DNA of 18,751 nucleotides, from NCBI GenBank assembly GCA_041497995.1, contig JBGQHM010000086.1:1-18751 (forward strand), written 5' to 3'. Positions within the stretch are counted from its first letter, which is position 1. The number at the start of each line of letters is the position of its first letter. Below, piece by piece: positions 1 to 9,963 of this stretch. The notes beneath the pieces were generated by a model that was not told the origin of the DNA, searched no databases, and was given only the letters and a program-made list of their open reading frames with translations. The translations under genes and the position numbers were made by a program. The DNA is from DATKMS01 sp041497995. Lineage in GTDB: Bacteria > Desulfobacterota > Binatia > HRBIN30.

Positions 1-324
1 ATGTTGGAGGAGGTTCAGCGCCAGCCGCTCGGTGGCGAGCAGTGTGTGCGCCGGGCCTGCAAGGCTGGCAACGACGTCGCCTGTCGTCACACGCGTGCCG
101 TCGCTCACCTGCTCGCGCACGTCGACCTTTCCGCCCGCCGCCGCGCACACCTTGCGGATCAATGGCAAGCCGGCGATGACTGCGTTCTCCTTCGCAGAAA
201 TCTCAGCGCGCGCCCGCTTCTCCGCCGGCACGGTCAGCCGCGTCGTCAGATCTCCGGCCCCGAGATCCTCGGCAAGCGCGGTTCTCACCAGAGTATCGAC
301 GGCAGGAAGATCGAAGACGTCCAT
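1..324 (-). CDS. nadC: Nicotinate-nucleotide pyrophosphorylase (quinolinate phosphoribosyltransferase), N-terminal part, cut by window edge
   Basis: This enzyme joins quinolinate to PRPP, releasing CO2 and pyrophosphate to give nicotinate mononucleotide, the step that completes de novo NAD synthesis in the cytoplasm. I read 108 codons on the minus strand from an ATG at 324 to base 1 with no stop, so the C-terminal two thirds of a protein of about 280 residues lie outside. Visible family signatures are the N-terminal LVRTALAEDLGAGDLTT (about residues 11-27), the strand-rich segment AEISAKENAVIAGLPL (about 40-55), and GPAHTLLATERLALNLLQ (about 90-107), where the TERxALNxLQ helix begins the phosphoribosyltransferase core. 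The PRPP-binding barrel is not in view. No good Shine-Dalgarno precedes the ATG. The gene lies 126 bp downstream of valS on the same strand, separated by a palindromic element. Confidence 0.88.
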   Translation of the reverse strand, partial: MDVFDLPAVDTLVRTALAEDLGAGDLTTRLTVPAEKRARAEISAKENAVIAGLPLIRKVCAAAGGKVDVREQVSDGTRVTTGDVVASLAGPAHTLLATERLALNLLQH

Positions 325-334
325 GCTCAAACCG

Positions 335-444
335 AAAAGGAAACGCAAAACGTAAAACGTAAAACGTAAGAGTCAAAAGTGAAGAAGCGGGGCGCCACCT
401 CTTGAACTTTTGCCTTTTGCGTTTTGACTTTTGCCTTTTGACTA
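335..444. repeat. Word-repeat palindrome between valS and nadC
   Basis: This AT-rich island in GC-rich DNA has a left arm (about 335-386) made of repeated AAAACGT and CAAAAG words and a right arm (about 402-444) made of CTTTTGC and GTTTTGAC words. The right arm is an imperfect reverse complement of the left; for example GTCAAAAG at 372-379 matches CTTTTGAC in the right arm. The centre is a short GC-rich stretch (about 387-401). The element starts 6 nt after the valS stop codon, so on the minus strand it would fold at the 3' end of the valS message and could act as a transcription end or an mRNA-protecting structure. That role is inferred. Confidence 0.6.
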
Positions 445-450
445 TCCATT

Positions 451-3108
<2,658 letters not shown>

Positions 3109-3219
3109 ACGTCGGAATGCAAATCGTGCAGATGAATGATTCTGGCTACAAGAATCGCGGCCGGTTGGCAACGGCTCCTGGTCTGTAGATTTTGTGCTAG
3201 GGTCACCCCGGAGGAAGGC

Positions 3220-3645
3220 ATGCGCGGCTTCATTGGGTTGACGGTCAGCGACGCCATGACGCGGCCGGTGACGACGCTGTCGCCGGACGCCACGGTGGCG
3301 GATTTGGAGGACCTCTTCGAGCGCTACGACTACAACAGCTTTCCGGTGGTCGAGCGAGACAGGCTGGTGGGCATCGTCACCAAGCTCGACTTCCTGCGCA
3401 ACTTCATCTTCACCGCCGACACGGTTGTTCCGCACTACCGGGACTTGATGCAGCACCGGATCGGCGAGATCATGCGCCGACAGGTACAGACGGTGGACCC
3501 GGACATGGCGCTGACGCGCGTGCTGCAGCTGATGGTCGACATGAGCACCAAGAGCTTTCCGGTCGTCAGCAATGGCAAAGTCGTCGCCATCATCTCGCGC
3601 GAGGATATCATCCGTGCGCTGCGCCGTGCCGTCGGACGGGGCTAG
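3220..3645 (+). CDS. Stand-alone two-CBS-domain protein
   Basis: This 141-residue protein is almost entirely two CBS domains, at about residues 9-62 and 82-136. Each has the usual pattern of an M-T-x-x-V segment, a xSFPVV strand (40-44 and 112-116) and a GIVTKLDFLR or AIISREDIIR helix. CBS pairs bind adenine nucleotides and act as energy or ligand sensors; no catalytic domain is attached, so the partner cannot be told from the sequence. The frame is open from 3136, but the ATG at 3220 has a strong GGAGG at 3210-3214 with 5-nt spacing and starts where homology starts. A weak TTGGCA/TAGATT pair (3165-3170 and 3186-3191, spacer 15) could be its promoter. It is transcribed away from valS. Confidence 0.9.
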   Translation: MRGFIGLTVSDAMTRPVTTLSPDATVADLEDLFERYDYNSFPVVERDRLVGIVTKLDFLRNFIFTADTVVPHYRDLMQHRIGEIMRRQVQTVDPDMALTRVLQLMVDMSTKSFPVVSNGKVVAIISREDIIRALRRAVGRG

Positions 3646-3781
3646 GTCAGTGTCCCAACGTGCAGTAAGACTGCTCGCATCCCGGAACCTAAGCCCCTGG
3701 CCCCCTTCCCTCTATTGCCGGCGCCTGTAACGCAGAGCCGCTTTCAGGCATCATAGCTGGCGCAAGAAGCAGGAGGGTGTC

Positions 3782-4516
3782 ATGCCGCAGGTCACTGCCG
3801 AGGTTGCTCCCGCGGCGCCAGCGCCGCGCAAGTCCATTCCACTATCGCGAATCGCGCTGATCGTTGTCGCGCTTGCGGGACTGATCGTTCTGGGCCGGCA
3901 AGCCGGGCGCTACGTTCCGCAATTTGCCGAGTGGGTGAACGGCTTGGGCGTGTGGGGCCCGATCGTGTTCATCCTGGGCTACGCCGTGGCGGCAGTGGCG
4001 TTCGTACCTGGCTCGTTGCTCACCCTGGCGGCGGGCGCGATCTTCGGACTCGCGCCAGGGGTAGTCTACGTGTTCATCGCCGCGGTACTCGGGTCGTCGG
4101 CCGCCTTTCTCGTGTCACGCTATCTGGCCCGTGCGGCGATCGAGCGCCGGCTGGCCAGCAACGCTCGCTTCGCAGCGATCGATCGGGCGGTCGGCGCGCA
4201 GGGGCGGAAGATTGTCTTCCTGCTACGCCTGTCCCCGGTGTTTCCGTTCAACTTGCTGAACTACGCCCTCGGGCTAACCAAGGTGCGCTTCGCCGACTAC
4301 ATGGCGGCGTCCGTCGGCATGCTGCCGGGGACGCTGCTGTACGTGTACTACGGCAAGCTCGCCGGTGACGTCGCGGCGCTCGCCGGTGGCGCGGCGCCCG
4401 AGAAGGATGCGGGCTACTACGCTGTACTGATTCTCGGTTTGGTGGCAACCATCGTGGTCACCACGCTGGTCACCCGCACGGCACGGCGCGCGTTGAAGGA
4501 GGCGACCGGTGACTGA
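3782..4516 (+). CDS. TVP38/TMEM64 (SNARE-associated / DedA-superfamily) membrane protein
   Basis: This is a 244-residue inner-membrane protein. Hydrophobic segments lie at about 22-38, 58-76, 78-112 (re-entrant region), 143-166, 174-192 and 212-232. The two family signatures are clear: FVPGSLLTLAAGAIFG (74-89) and RLSPVFPFNLLNYALGLT (149-166) followed by LPGTLLYVYYGKLAG. DedA-superfamily proteins have been linked to lipid scrambling and membrane homeostasis, but the substrate here is not known. The ATG has a good AGGAGG about 6 nt upstream. The 3' end overlaps the next gene by 8 nt in another frame, so the two are almost certainly translated together. TVP38 proteins are often found next to, or fused with, MerA/Lpd-like disulfide reductases, and that is the arrangement here. 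Confidence 0.93.
   Translation: MPQVTAEVAPAAPAPRKSIPLSRIALIVVALAGLIVLGRQAGRYVPQFAEWVNGLGVWGPIVFILGYAVAAVAFVPGSLLTLAAGAIFGLAPGVVYVFIAAVLGSSAAFLVSRYLARAAIERRLASNARFAAIDRAVGAQGRKIVFLLRLSPVFPFNLLNYALGLTKVRFADYMAASVGMLPGTLLYVYYGKLAGDVAALAGGAAPEKDAGYYAVLILGLVATIVVTTLVTRTARRALKEATGD
4496..4502 (+). promoter_or_regulatory. Shine-Dalgarno deciding the GTG start of the disulfide reductase
   Basis: AAGGAGG sits inside the last codons of the TVP38 gene, 6 nt before a GTG at 4509. The first in-frame ATG (4560) has no purine-rich site before it. The GTG is therefore the likely start, which makes the two genes overlap. Confidence 0.75.
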
Positions 4517-6068
4517 CGCGCTGGTTGCAGCGCGCACAGTTCGGGCACAGAGTGCGCCGATGTCGTCACCCCTTATCGCGCCGCTCGATGCCCACAACCA
4601 GGCGCTGCTGCGCAACGTGCATCCGGAGCCGTACACCAACCCGAAGCCGGCGGGGCGCTACAACTTGGTGGTGATAGGCGCGGGCACTGCGGGCCTGGTG
4701 ACCGCGGCCGCGGCCGCGGGGCTCGGGGCAAAGGTCGCGCTCATCGAGAAACACCTGATGGGCGGTGACTGCCTGAACGTCGGGTGCGTACCGTCGAAAG
4801 GGCTGATCCGTGCCTCTCGTGCCGCGCACGAGGTGCGGCACGCCGGCGAGTTTGGCGTACAAGTGCCGCCTGGTATGCGCGTCGACTTTCCCGCGGTGAT
4901 GGAACGCATGCGGCGCTTGCGCGCCGGCCTGAGTAACATCGACTCGGTGCAGCGTTTCCGATCACTCGGCATCGACGTCTACATCGGCGAAGGCCGCTTC
5001 GCCGGCGGCAACGTCGTCGAGGTCGACGGGCAGCGGCTCGATTTCGCTCGTGCAGTCATCACCAGCGGCGCGCGCGCTGCTGTGCTGCCAGTACCCGGCC
5101 TTTCGGACATTGAGTATCTCACCAACGAGAACGTCTTCTGGCTCACTGAGCTACCGCGGCGACTCGTGGTGCTAGGTGCCGGCCCGATCGGTTGCGAGCT
5201 CGGCCAGGCATTTCGTCGCTTCGGCTCCGAGGTCACCATCGTCAGCTTGGACTTCCTGCCGAAGGAGGAAGCCGACACTGCCGAGATCGTCCAGGCCAGT
5301 TTCCACCGCGACGGGATCACCATCGAGCTCGGGGCAAAGGTTCTCAGCGCGGCGCAGCGCGGCGACGAGAAGATCATCAGGTACGAAGTGAACGGTGAGC
5401 GACGCGAGGTCGTGGCCGATCAGGTGCTGCTAGGCGCCGGGCGGGCACCGAACGTCGAAGGGCTCGGACTGGAGACCGTCGGCGTCGAGTACAGCCCCAA
5501 GGGCGTCAAAGTCGACGACGCGCTACGCACGACCAACCCGCACATCTACGCGGCCGGCGACGTCTGCTCGCGCTATCAGTTCACCCATGCCGCCGACGCG
5601 CTGGCGCGTATCGTCATCCAGAACGCGCTCTTCTTCGGCCGCAAGAAGATGAGTGCGCTACACATCCCCTGGTGCACGTATACCAACCCGGAAGTGGCGC
5701 ACGTCGGACTGAACGCGCGTGATGCGGTAGCCGAGGGCCTCGACGTGGCGGCGATCACCGTGGAGTTCAAGGACGTGGACCGAGCGCTTCTCGATGGCGA
5801 GACCGAGGGTTTCGCGCGCGCCGTGATGCGCAAAGGGACGGACAAGCTCGTCGGCCTCACGATCATCACCGGGCACGCCGGCGAGATGATCGGCGAAGCC
5901 GTGCTCGCGATGAATCACGGGATCGGTCTCGGCAGCTTCGCCGCCACGATCCACCCCTATCCGACGCAAGCCGAAGCGCTGCGCAAGCTCGGCGACGCCT
6001 ACAACCGCACGCGTCTGACGCCGACGGTGAAGCGCCTGTTCGAGCGGCTCCTGGCGTGGCGCCGCTGA
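4509..6068 (+). CDS. FAD-dependent pyridine nucleotide-disulfide oxidoreductase (MerA/Lpd-like), partner of TVP38 protein
   Basis: This is a 519-residue flavoprotein of the dihydrolipoamide dehydrogenase/mercuric reductase superfamily. It has the FAD-binding GAGTAG (57-62), the redox-active pair in GGDCLNVGCVPSKG (Cys88 and Cys93), an NAD(P)-binding GAGPIGCELGQAFRRFG, the second FAD motif around IYAAGDV, and the C-terminal HPYPTQAEALR that supplies the catalytic His-Glu of the partner subunit in the dimer. It lacks the C-terminal Cys-Cys pair and the N-terminal metal-binding domain of true mercuric reductase, so reduction of Hg(II) is not supported; a small thiol or quinone-like substrate is more plausible. 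An extra 50-residue N-terminal extension precedes the Rossmann fold. The GTG start overlaps the TVP38 gene and has a strong Shine-Dalgarno. Confidence 0.92.
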   Translation: MTDALVAARTVRAQSAPMSSPLIAPLDAHNQALLRNVHPEPYTNPKPAGRYNLVVIGAGTAGLVTAAAAAGLGAKVALIEKHLMGGDCLNVGCVPSKGLIRASRAAHEVRHAGEFGVQVPPGMRVDFPAVMERMRRLRAGLSNIDSVQRFRSLGIDVYIGEGRFAGGNVVEVDGQRLDFARAVITSGARAAVLPVPGLSDIEYLTNENVFWLTELPRRLVVLGAGPIGCELGQAFRRFGSEVTIVSLDFLPKEEADTAEIVQASFHRDGITIELGAKVLSAAQRGDEKIIRYEVNGERREVVADQVLLGAGRAPNVEGLGLETVGVEYSPKGVKVDDALRTTNPHIYAAGDVCSRYQFTHAADALARIVIQNALFFGRKKMSALHIPWCTYTNPEVAHVGLNARDAVAEGLDVAAITVEFKDVDRALLDGETEGFARAVMRKGTDKLVGLTIITGHAGEMIGEAVLAMNHGIGLGSFAATIHPYPTQAEALRKLGDAYNRTRLTPTVKRLFERLLAWRR

Positions 6069-6069
6069 G

Positions 6070-6232
6070 CCCCCCTGACCTCCCCGGTTGCCGGAAGCCT
6101 GCCCTGAGCCTGTCGAAGGGTGGCAACAGGGGAGGAACCGAATGGCGGCCTCAGGCTCCTTCTCCTCCCCCGTGAGCATCCTTCGACTGTGCTCAGGACA
6201 GGCTTCCGCGAACGGGGGAGGCTGGGAGGGGG
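6070..6232. repeat. Large nested palindrome between convergent genes, containing the CCTGAGC...TCGAAGG dyad
   Basis: The whole 171-bp gap between two convergent stop codons is a nested inverted repeat. The central arms are 6093-6119 and 6180-6207: GGAAGCCTGCCCTGAGC at the left matches the reverse complement GGAAGCCTGTCCTGAGC at the right, and both then run into TCGAAGG. The outer arms are pyrimidine-rich CCCCCTGACCTCCCC-type DNA at 6070-6086 and purine-rich GGGGGAGGCTGGGAGGGG at 6214-6231. An inner pair (AGGGGAGGAA near 6128 and TTCTCCTCCCC near 6160) also matches. The CCTGAGC-TCGAAGG word is a dyad I have seen in many unrelated bacterial genomes. It may terminate transcription from both sides; there is no T-run. 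Confidence 0.7.
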
Positions 6233-6239
6233 CGCGTTG

Positions 6240-7250
6240 CTACGATGATTTCGCCGTCTTCGTGCGCGCCAGCTCCTCGTCGATGATCTCCTTGAACTTC
6301 TCGAACGGCTGGGCGCCGGAGAGCATGCGGCCGTTGATGAAGAACGCCGGCGTGCCGGTGACCCCCACCTCGGTGCCGTCCGCGATGTCTTTGTCGATGC
6401 CGTCCTTGAACTGCTGCTTGGCGACGCAGGCATCGAACTTGGTGCGATCGAGGCCCACTTCGGTGGCCAATGCTTGCAGCTTCTCGGGCGAGAGATCCTC
6501 ACTGGCGAAGAGCTTGCTGTGGTACTCCCAGAACTTCCCTTGCGCTTCGGCGCAGCGCGCGGCGTCGGCCGCGGGGCGGGCGTGCGCGTGGAAGGCGAGT
6601 GGAAAGTCGCGGTGCACCAGGCGCACCTTGTCGCCGTAGGTCTTCATGACCTCTTGCACCGTCACATCCGCCTTCTTGCAGAACGGGCACTCGTAGTCGG
6701 AGAACTCGATGATGGTCACCGGCGCGTTGGCGCCGCCGCCGCGCGACAAACGCCCGCCGGTGCCGACGTCGACCATCGGCGGCCGCAGCGACACTTCGAC
6801 CTTGGACTTCTTCTTCAGCTCCTCGACGTAGGCCTCGCGGCGCTCTTCGAGCATACCCTGCTGAAGGTGCTCAACGATGCGCGACTTGACGCTCTCGAAC
6901 GTTGCGTTGCCGAGCTTCTCCTTGTTCGCCTCGTAGAGCTTCATCGCTTGCTCTTCGGTCGGCGCGCCGACCTTGGCCTGGATCTCCTGTTTGATCAGCG
7001 CCTCGGGCGTGATCCCCTTTGCCTTCGCTTCCTGGTTGATGAGTGCCTCGCCGATCATTTCCTCGAGGCCCTCGTGCAGCGCCTCGTAGCGCTGCATATC
7101 GATCTCCGCCAGCTCCGACTTGACGTGCTTCTCGAGCTCGGCGCGGGTAATGGTTTGGTTGCCCACTTTGGCGACGACCGCTTGGTCTGCCGCCTGCGCT
7201 GCGGACAGCAGCAGGACGCACAAGGCAACGATAACGACAATAGCTCGCAT
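6240..7250 (-). CDS. Secreted SurA-N-like / DsbA-like thioredoxin fusion (thiol-disulfide oxidoreductase)
   Basis: This is a 336-residue periplasmic protein. Residues 1-21 are a Sec signal ending in AQA. About 22-155 is a helical, Lys/Glu-rich region beginning VVAKVGNQTITRAELEKH, the typical opening of SurA/PpiC-type N-terminal chaperone domains; there is no parvulin catalytic domain. About 175-330 is a DsbA-like thioredoxin fold (Thioredoxin_4) with IIEFSDYECPFC, redox motif CPFC at 188-191, HRDFPL (214-219) and the cis-proline loop GTP (299-301). Two further cysteines (233 and 275) lie in the helical insert. It probably forms or shuffles disulfides in exported proteins, with the N-terminal part holding the client. 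AAGGAGG precedes the ATG. It lies 29 bp downstream of the permease gene, likely in one transcript. Confidence 0.92.
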   Translation of the reverse strand: MRAIVVIVALCVLLLSAAQAADQAVVAKVGNQTITRAELEKHVKSELAEIDMQRYEALHEGLEEMIGEALINQEAKAKGITPEALIKQEIQAKVGAPTEEQAMKLYEANKEKLGNATFESVKSRIVEHLQQGMLEERREAYVEELKKKSKVEVSLRPPMVDVGTGGRLSRGGGANAPVTIIEFSDYECPFCKKADVTVQEVMKTYGDKVRLVHRDFPLAFHAHARPAADAARCAEAQGKFWEYHSKLFASEDLSPEKLQALATEVGLDRTKFDACVAKQQFKDGIDKDIADGTEVGVTGTPAFFINGRMLSGAQPFEKFKEIIDEELARTKTAKSS

Positions 7251-7279
7251 GGATTCCTCCTTGGATGAAAGGTTGAAGG

Positions 7280-8725
7280 CTATGGTGCCGCGCGCCCAAC
7301 GTCAACAGGTCGGTCACGCCGGGTAAAGACTACGTAGAACGGCAGCGCCGTCGCGGCCGTCGCCAAGGCGATGGCGCACTCCTTCGGCCGACTGTACAGC
7401 ATTGAACCGGCAATCAGCGCGTTCGCAACAAAGTAGAGGGCCGGCACGACCGGGTATCCCCAGGCTCGGTAGGGACGGCGCCGCGCCGGCTGCGACCGCC
7501 GCAAGGCATAGAGGGCCGTCGTGTCTGCCATCGTCGCCAAAACGATGGCAAACGTCGTGTAGTCGAGCACGCTCGGGAAACTCTGCAACAGGACGATGAG
7601 CGCGCTCGCAGTCAACGCTTGCACGCCGATCGCGACGTGCGGTGTGTGCCGGGACTCGTGCACGCGGTGCACGCCGCGGAAGAAGTACCCATCAAGTGCC
7701 ATCGCGTACGCGATGCGCGGGCCGACCAGGATCGTCGCGTTCAGACATCCGAGAATCGAAGCCAAGACCAGGATCGCAGTGATCGTCCCGCCGGCATCAC
7801 CAAACAGGGCGCGTGCCGCCGCCTCACCGACGCGCACCTCGCCGCGCAACGCGTGTATCGGCAACGCGTAGAGGTACACCGCGTTCAGCAGGAGGTAGAT
7901 CGCCGTGCAGAGAGCCAGTCCGATGAAGAGTGAGCGCGGCACGTTGCGACTGGGATCGCGGATCTCGCTGGCGACGTAGACGGACGCGTTCCAGCCGAGA
8001 TAGCTGAACAGGATCGGTGAGAGCGCCAGGCCGAACCCCGCCAGCGGTACGCTCGTCGCGCCGCTGATCAGTGGTCGCAGGTTGGTGAGACTGCCGGCGC
8101 CGAATAGTGGACCCGCCACGACGAGCGCGACGAGCGCGACAATCTTCACGTAGCCGGTGACGTTGTTGAAGCGTGCGCCGGCGCGCACGCCGGCGTAGTT
8201 GATCCACGACGTCGCGATGGTGATCGCAACCGCTACGGCGACCTTCCCAGTAACGCCGAGGCCGATGAAATGAGCCAGCCCCTCGGAGAAGCCGGCCGCC
8301 AATGTCGCCACGGTGCCCGCATAAATGACGAAGAACGACAGCCAGCCGATGAGGAAGCCGGCCAAAGGGTGATACGCCTCACGCAAGTAGACGTAGTCGC
8401 CGCCGGCATGCGGATACATCGCGCCGAGCTCGGCGTTCGCCAGCGCGCCCGCGAGCGACAGCAGCCCCCCGACGAGCCACGCGAGGAGAAACAGCCCGGG
8501 GTGCGGCAAGACGCCGGCAACCGTCCCCGGTGTAAGGAAGATGCCGACGCCGATGACCGACGACACGCACAGCATCGTGGCGTCGGTGAGCGACAACTGG
8601 CGCGACAGGCGATCGAGCGGATGACGATCGGGGTCGGACGGGCATGAGAGCGTGGGGGCGTGAGAGCGTGGGAGCGTTTGGGAATGAGGCCCTTCATCAG
8701 GTCTCTTCACGCTCCACACTCTCAC
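7280..8725 (-). CDS. APC-superfamily amino acid permease
   Basis: This is an integral membrane transporter with about 12 hydrophobic helices over residues 46-465, the normal APC size. The first helix carries the unwound substrate-binding motif SVIGVGIFLTPG (about 56-67) and is preceded by the family's RQLSLTDAT. WNASVYVASEIRDPSRNVPRS (around 245-265) is the conserved loop after helix 6. The substrate is probably an amino acid or polyamine; specificity cannot be read. The start is uncertain: in-frame GTG codons lie at 8725, 8719 and 8710, none with a good Shine-Dalgarno, and about the first 27 residues are encoded inside a palindromic repeat (8643-8745). A start this far upstream gives an unusually long tail. 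I report the longest version. It lies between the thiolase and SurA/DsbA genes. Confidence 0.85.
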   Translation of the reverse strand: MRVWSVKRPDEGPHSQTLPRSHAPTLSCPSDPDRHPLDRLSRQLSLTDATMLCVSSVIGVGIFLTPGTVAGVLPHPGLFLLAWLVGGLLSLAGALANAELGAMYPHAGGDYVYLREAYHPLAGFLIGWLSFFVIYAGTVATLAAGFSEGLAHFIGLGVTGKVAVAVAITIATSWINYAGVRAGARFNNVTGYVKIVALVALVVAGPLFGAGSLTNLRPLISGATSVPLAGFGLALSPILFSYLGWNASVYVASEIRDPSRNVPRSLFIGLALCTAIYLLLNAVYLYALPIHALRGEVRVGEAAARALFGDAGGTITAILVLASILGCLNATILVGPRIAYAMALDGYFFRGVHRVHESRHTPHVAIGVQALTASALIVLLQSFPSVLDYTTFAIVLATMADTTALYALRRSQPARRRPYRAWGYPVVPALYFVANALIAGSMLYSRPKECAIALATAATALPFYVVFTRRDRPVDVGRAAP

Positions 8726-8745
8726 TCTTTCACGCTCTCACGCAG
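8643..8745. repeat. Word-repeat palindrome after the thiolase, overlapping the permease 5' end
   Basis: The left arm (about 8643-8677) is built of GAGAGCGTG and GGGAGCG words, and the right arm (about 8703-8745) is their imperfect reverse complement with CACGCTC and CTCTCAC words. TGAGAGCGTG in the left arm matches CACGCTCTCA in the right arm exactly, and a further stretch pairs with a few mismatches, giving arms of about 34 bp around a centre of about 30 nt. The element starts 1 nt after the thiolase stop codon. It has no T-run on either side. The open reading frame of the permease runs through it. Confidence 0.65.
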
Positions 8746-8746
8746 A

Positions 8747-9877
8747 TCACGCGGTCAGGATGTGAATCGTGCAGGCGGAGCCGAGGCCGATGACGTGAGC
8801 CATACCGACCTTGGCGTTCTCCACTTGCCGCGCACCGGCTTGGCCACGCAGATGGGTGACCACCTCGTAGATATTGGCGACGCCGGTGGCGCCCAGCGGA
8901 TGTCCCTTCGAGAGCAAGCCGCCGCTGACGTTCACCGGGCTCTTGCCGCCCCACTCGAACCATCCCGCGTCGACGCCGCGCCCTGCTTCACCGTCCTTAC
9001 AGAGGCCGAGGTTCTCGTAGTGCAGCAGCTCGGCGGTCGCGAAGCAGTCGTGCAGCTCGACGAGGTCGAGGTCCTGCGGACCGACGCCCGCTTTCTCGTA
9101 GGCGATTTTCGCAGCGTTGCGGGTCAGCGTGCTCACATCGGGCAGCGTCAGATCGCGTGGCGTCCACGGATCGGAGGTGAGCACCGAGCAGCCCACCTTC
9201 ACCGGCTTGTTTCCGTGTTTCTTCATCACCGACTCGGAGCAGATGATGGCAGCGGCGGCGCCGTCGCCGGTCGGGCAGCACATGTAGAGCGTGTTCGGGT
9301 ACGCCACCATGCGCGCCTTCATCACATCATCGAGCGCGACTTCGTTCTGATACTGCGACAGCGGATTCTTGGTGGAGTGCTTGTGGTTCTTCACCGAGAT
9401 CTTGGCGAAGTGCTCCATCTTCGTCCCATACTGCCGCATGTGCTCGACGCCGGCTTGGCCGAAGACGGCGGGCATGAGTCCACTACCGAGGATCCCCTCG
9501 ACGCTCTCCCGGTTTCCGCCGCCGCCCAGCAACCCGGCCTTGCCCATTTGCTCGGAACCGACGGCCATGGCCACGTCGTACTCACCTGATCCGACCGCGA
9601 AGTACGCCTCGCGGAACGCGGTTGAACCCGTCGCGCAGGCGTTGGCGACGTTGATGATCGGGATGCCCGTCTGACCGATCTGCTGGAGGATGCGCTGTCC
9701 GACCATGGCGTTCGCCTGGAGGAGGTTGCCCGAGGCCAACAGCTGGATGTCCTTGATGGTCATGCCGGCGTCCTTGAGCGCCAGCAGCGCCGCTTGCGCG
9801 GCGAGCTCGGACACATCCTTCTCGGGGTAGCGACCGAACTTGATCATGCCAACGCCCAGTACGTATACGTCTCTCAT
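8747..9877 (-). CDS. SCP2/SCP-x-type thiolase (lipid-transfer-protein-like acyl-CoA acyltransferase)
   Basis: This is a 376-residue cytoplasmic thiolase-fold enzyme of the SCP2-thiolase branch, which acts on acyl-CoA thioesters in fatty acid, sterol side-chain or branched-chain metabolism. The nucleophile lies in NVANACATGSTAF (Cys81), the branch motif HDCFA at 276-280, and the active-site histidine loop GHPLGATG at 325-332; the end has GLGSACTIHIL (Cys369). The frame is open to 10297, but the ATG at 9877 has AGGAGG 7 nt upstream and starts at the family's usual RDVYVLGVGMIKFG. The gene upstream encodes a DUF35 Zn-ribbon/OB protein. Thiolase-DUF35 pairs form stable complexes in archaeal HMG-CoA synthesis and in bacterial steroid side-chain cleavage (Ltp2-type), so these two probably work together. 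The direction of the reaction and the substrate are not determined. Confidence 0.93.
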   Translation of the reverse strand: MRDVYVLGVGMIKFGRYPEKDVSELAAQAALLALKDAGMTIKDIQLLASGNLLQANAMVGQRILQQIGQTGIPIINVANACATGSTAFREAYFAVGSGEYDVAMAVGSEQMGKAGLLGGGGNRESVEGILGSGLMPAVFGQAGVEHMRQYGTKMEHFAKISVKNHKHSTKNPLSQYQNEVALDDVMKARMVAYPNTLYMCCPTGDGAAAAIICSESVMKKHGNKPVKVGCSVLTSDPWTPRDLTLPDVSTLTRNAAKIAYEKAGVGPQDLDLVELHDCFATAELLHYENLGLCKDGEAGRGVDAGWFEWGGKSPVNVSGGLLSKGHPLGATGVANIYEVVTHLRGQAGARQVENAKVGMAHVIGLGSACTIHILTA

Positions 9878-9892
9878 GGCTCCTCCTCTGAG

Positions 9893-9949
9893 GTAGCGGC
9901 GGGTTTCAAACCCGCCACGCCGTCTCGCGGGTTTAAAACCCGCCGCTAC
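9893..9949. repeat. AAACCCGCCGCTAC palindrome between the DUF35 and thiolase genes
   Basis: GTAGCGGCGGGTTT (9893-9906) and AAACCCGCCGCTAC (9936-9949) are perfect 14-bp inverted arms. Each arm also pairs with its inner neighbour: GGCGGGTTT/AAACCCGCC at 9898-9916 and GCGGGTTT/AAACCCGC at 9927-9943. The DNA or RNA can therefore fold either as one long stem or as two adjacent hairpins. It starts 14 nt after the DUF35 stop and ends upstream of the thiolase Shine-Dalgarno. There is no T-run. Effects on termination or on the thiolase/DUF35 ratio are inferred. Confidence 0.8.
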
Positions 9950-9963
9950 AACATCCCATCGCT

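Noticed and set aside
335..444. CRISPR-like or tandem repeat array
   Set aside because: The repeated words are short and degenerate, there are no spacers of constant length and no cas genes; the structure is an inverted repeat.
3109..3456. Extension of valS upstream to 3456
   Set aside because: The extra 116 residues are antisense to the CBS gene and its control region, and ValS homology starts at the ATG at 3108.
4509..6068. Mercuric reductase (merA)
   Set aside because: There is no N-terminal metal-binding domain, no C-terminal Cys-Cys pair and no mer genes nearby.
8660..9589. 309-codon plus-strand frame opposite the thiolase
   Set aside because: It is a shadow of the thiolase gene and of the palindrome; no domain is recognisable.
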